A stretch of DNA of 64,000 nucleotides from Pseudomonas rhizophila (GTDB lineage: Bacteria > Pseudomonadota > Gammaproteobacteria > Pseudomonadales > Pseudomonadaceae), in contig NZ_CP024081.1 in the NCBI RefSeq assembly GCF_003033885.1, positions 4,528,388-4,592,387 on the forward strand, written 5' to 3'. Made by a program: the position numbers and the translations under genes. The notes below the pieces were generated by a model. The model made no database searches. It was not told where the DNA came from and was given only the letters and a program-made list of their open reading frames with translations. Positions 63,374 to 64,000 of this stretch are shown piece by piece. Each line of letters begins with the position of its first letter. The stretch's first letter is position 1.

Positions 63374-64000
63374 TCAGATGTAGGTGGACGCCAGGCCACC
63401 ATCGACCGGCAGATTGACGCCATTGATCCAGCGCGATTCGTCGGCACACAGAAAGGCGATGGCAGCCGCCACTTCATCGGCGTAGGCCGGGCGCTTCATA
63501 CGATGAGCGTCAGCCTCGACGCGCTCTTGACCGAGCATGCTGACGAAATCACCCAGGATGGGCGTGAACACCGGGCCCGGCGCCACGCAGTTCATGCGCA
63601 CAGAGGTCTGCAGGAACCAGGGTTGGGACTGCTGGTAATTCCAGACGATCAAGGCCTCTTTGAAATACTGGTAGCAGCTCTGCCGAGGCACCGGATGCTC
63701 GGCCAGCCAGGCCTGGCCATGGGCAAAGCTTTGGGTATCGGCCAGGGCCTTGTGCAGGTCCAGGCGCTGCGGCCATTGCGCACCCAGAATCGAGGCGACG
63801 TTGACGATGCTGCCTCCGGCAACAATGCGCGGTAGCACTGCCCCACAGAGATGGCGCACCCCCAGGTAATTGACTTGGGCAACCGCTTGCGGATCGGCGG
63901 TACCGGGGACTCCTGCAATGTTGCACAGGCCGTCGAGCGCCTGCGGCAACTGCTGCACGGCCGCATCGATGACATCCGGGTGGCTGAGATCAGCCTGGAT
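63374..64000 (-). CDS. Short-chain dehydrogenase, coniferyl-alcohol-dehydrogenase-like, C-terminal part
   Basis: The visible 208 residues run from the right edge to the stop at 63374; the N-terminal Rossmann start is missing. Motifs are LDGLCNIAGVPGT (NAG-like), catalytic Ser in NVASILG and YQYFKEALIVW (YxxxK), and PVDGGLASTYI at the end. The LDGLCNIAG and long insertion before YQYFK fit the coniferyl alcohol dehydrogenase/3-alpha-hydroxysteroid dehydrogenase group. It lies 94 bp before the DUF1302 gene on the same strand. Confidence 0.82.
   Translation of the reverse strand: MQADLSHPDVIDAAVQQLPQALDGLCNIAGVPGTADPQAVAQVNYLGVRHLCGAVLPRIVAGGSIVNVASILGAQWPQRLDLHKALADTQSFAHGQAWLAEHPVPRQSCYQYFKEALIVWNYQQSQPWFLQTSVRMNCVAPGPVFTPILGDFVSMLGQERVEADAHRMKRPAYADEVAAAIAFLCADESRWINGVNLPVDGGLASTYI

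Overview
The window looks like the chromosome of a fluorescent-group Pseudomonas. The evidence is the typical Pseudomonas REP hairpin near the left edge, repeated Anr (FNR-type) boxes of the form TTGAT-N4-ATCAA, high-GC codon use, and families usual for that group (Anr-linked stress proteins, napEDABC, gapdh-arsJ, DUF1302/DUF1329/MMPL). All functions are read from sequence motifs and family knowledge; no database search was run. No tRNA, rRNA or CRISPR array was seen.

Region 1 (1-13.8 kb) is a low-oxygen survival island. After an IS3-family end inserted in a REP element come a beta-CASP metallo-hydrolase, four long tandem-type universal stress proteins (USPs), a phosphoketolase, a GNAT acetyltransferase, a DUF4010/MgtC-like membrane protein, a Ca2+-type P-ATPase and a single-domain USP. 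Six Anr-like boxes, four of them perfect, lie about 60-130 bp upstream of the transcription units, so this looks like one dispersed Anr regulon for fermentative or stasis metabolism.

Region 2 (13.8-26.2 kb) is an inorganic-sulfur island. It holds a diheme cytochrome and a frameshifted thiosulfate dehydrogenase (tsdB, tsdA), a complete E. coli-like cytochrome bd operon (cydP-cydA-cydB-cydX-ybgE), a FisR-type sigma54 activator with the three-cysteine sulfane-sulfur sensor pattern, and divergently a sigma54-driven operon with a persulfide dioxygenase, a DUF442-SQR fusion, a TauE/SafE exporter, two half-size YeeE/YedE transporters, a DUF2892 protein and an ArsO-like flavoprotein. The same ACTGCCA half-sites occur upstream of both the sulfur operon and the cyd operon, which suggests that sulfide oxidation and a sulfide-tolerant oxidase are co-regulated.

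Region 3 (26.2-32.6 kb) is the most intriguing part. Seven same-strand genes are joined by overlaps or an 11-bp gap: a thermostable-hemolysin/acyltransferase-like protein, an AMP-forming acyl ligase, a heme-oxygenase-like diiron oxygenase candidate, an SDR, a periplasmic TPR protein and an OmpR/histidine-kinase pair. It looks like a self-regulated pathway acting on an activated acyl or carboxylic acid substrate; I do not recognise its product.

Region 4 (32.6-41 kb) is arsenic resistance (arsC-arsR-arsH-gapdh-arsJ with divergent acr3), then nhaA and an amidase. Region 5 (41-50.7 kb) is accessory: LysR regulators paired with transporters, DUF488, VOC, MFS, EAL and APC genes. Region 6 (50.9-56.4 kb) is periplasmic nitrate reductase napEDABC plus a soluble PAS-PAS chemoreceptor. 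Region 7 (56.6-64 kb) is an MMPL/RND transporter, a YCF48-like beta-propeller, DUF1329 and DUF1302 envelope proteins, and a coniferyl-alcohol-dehydrogenase-like SDR cut by the right edge.
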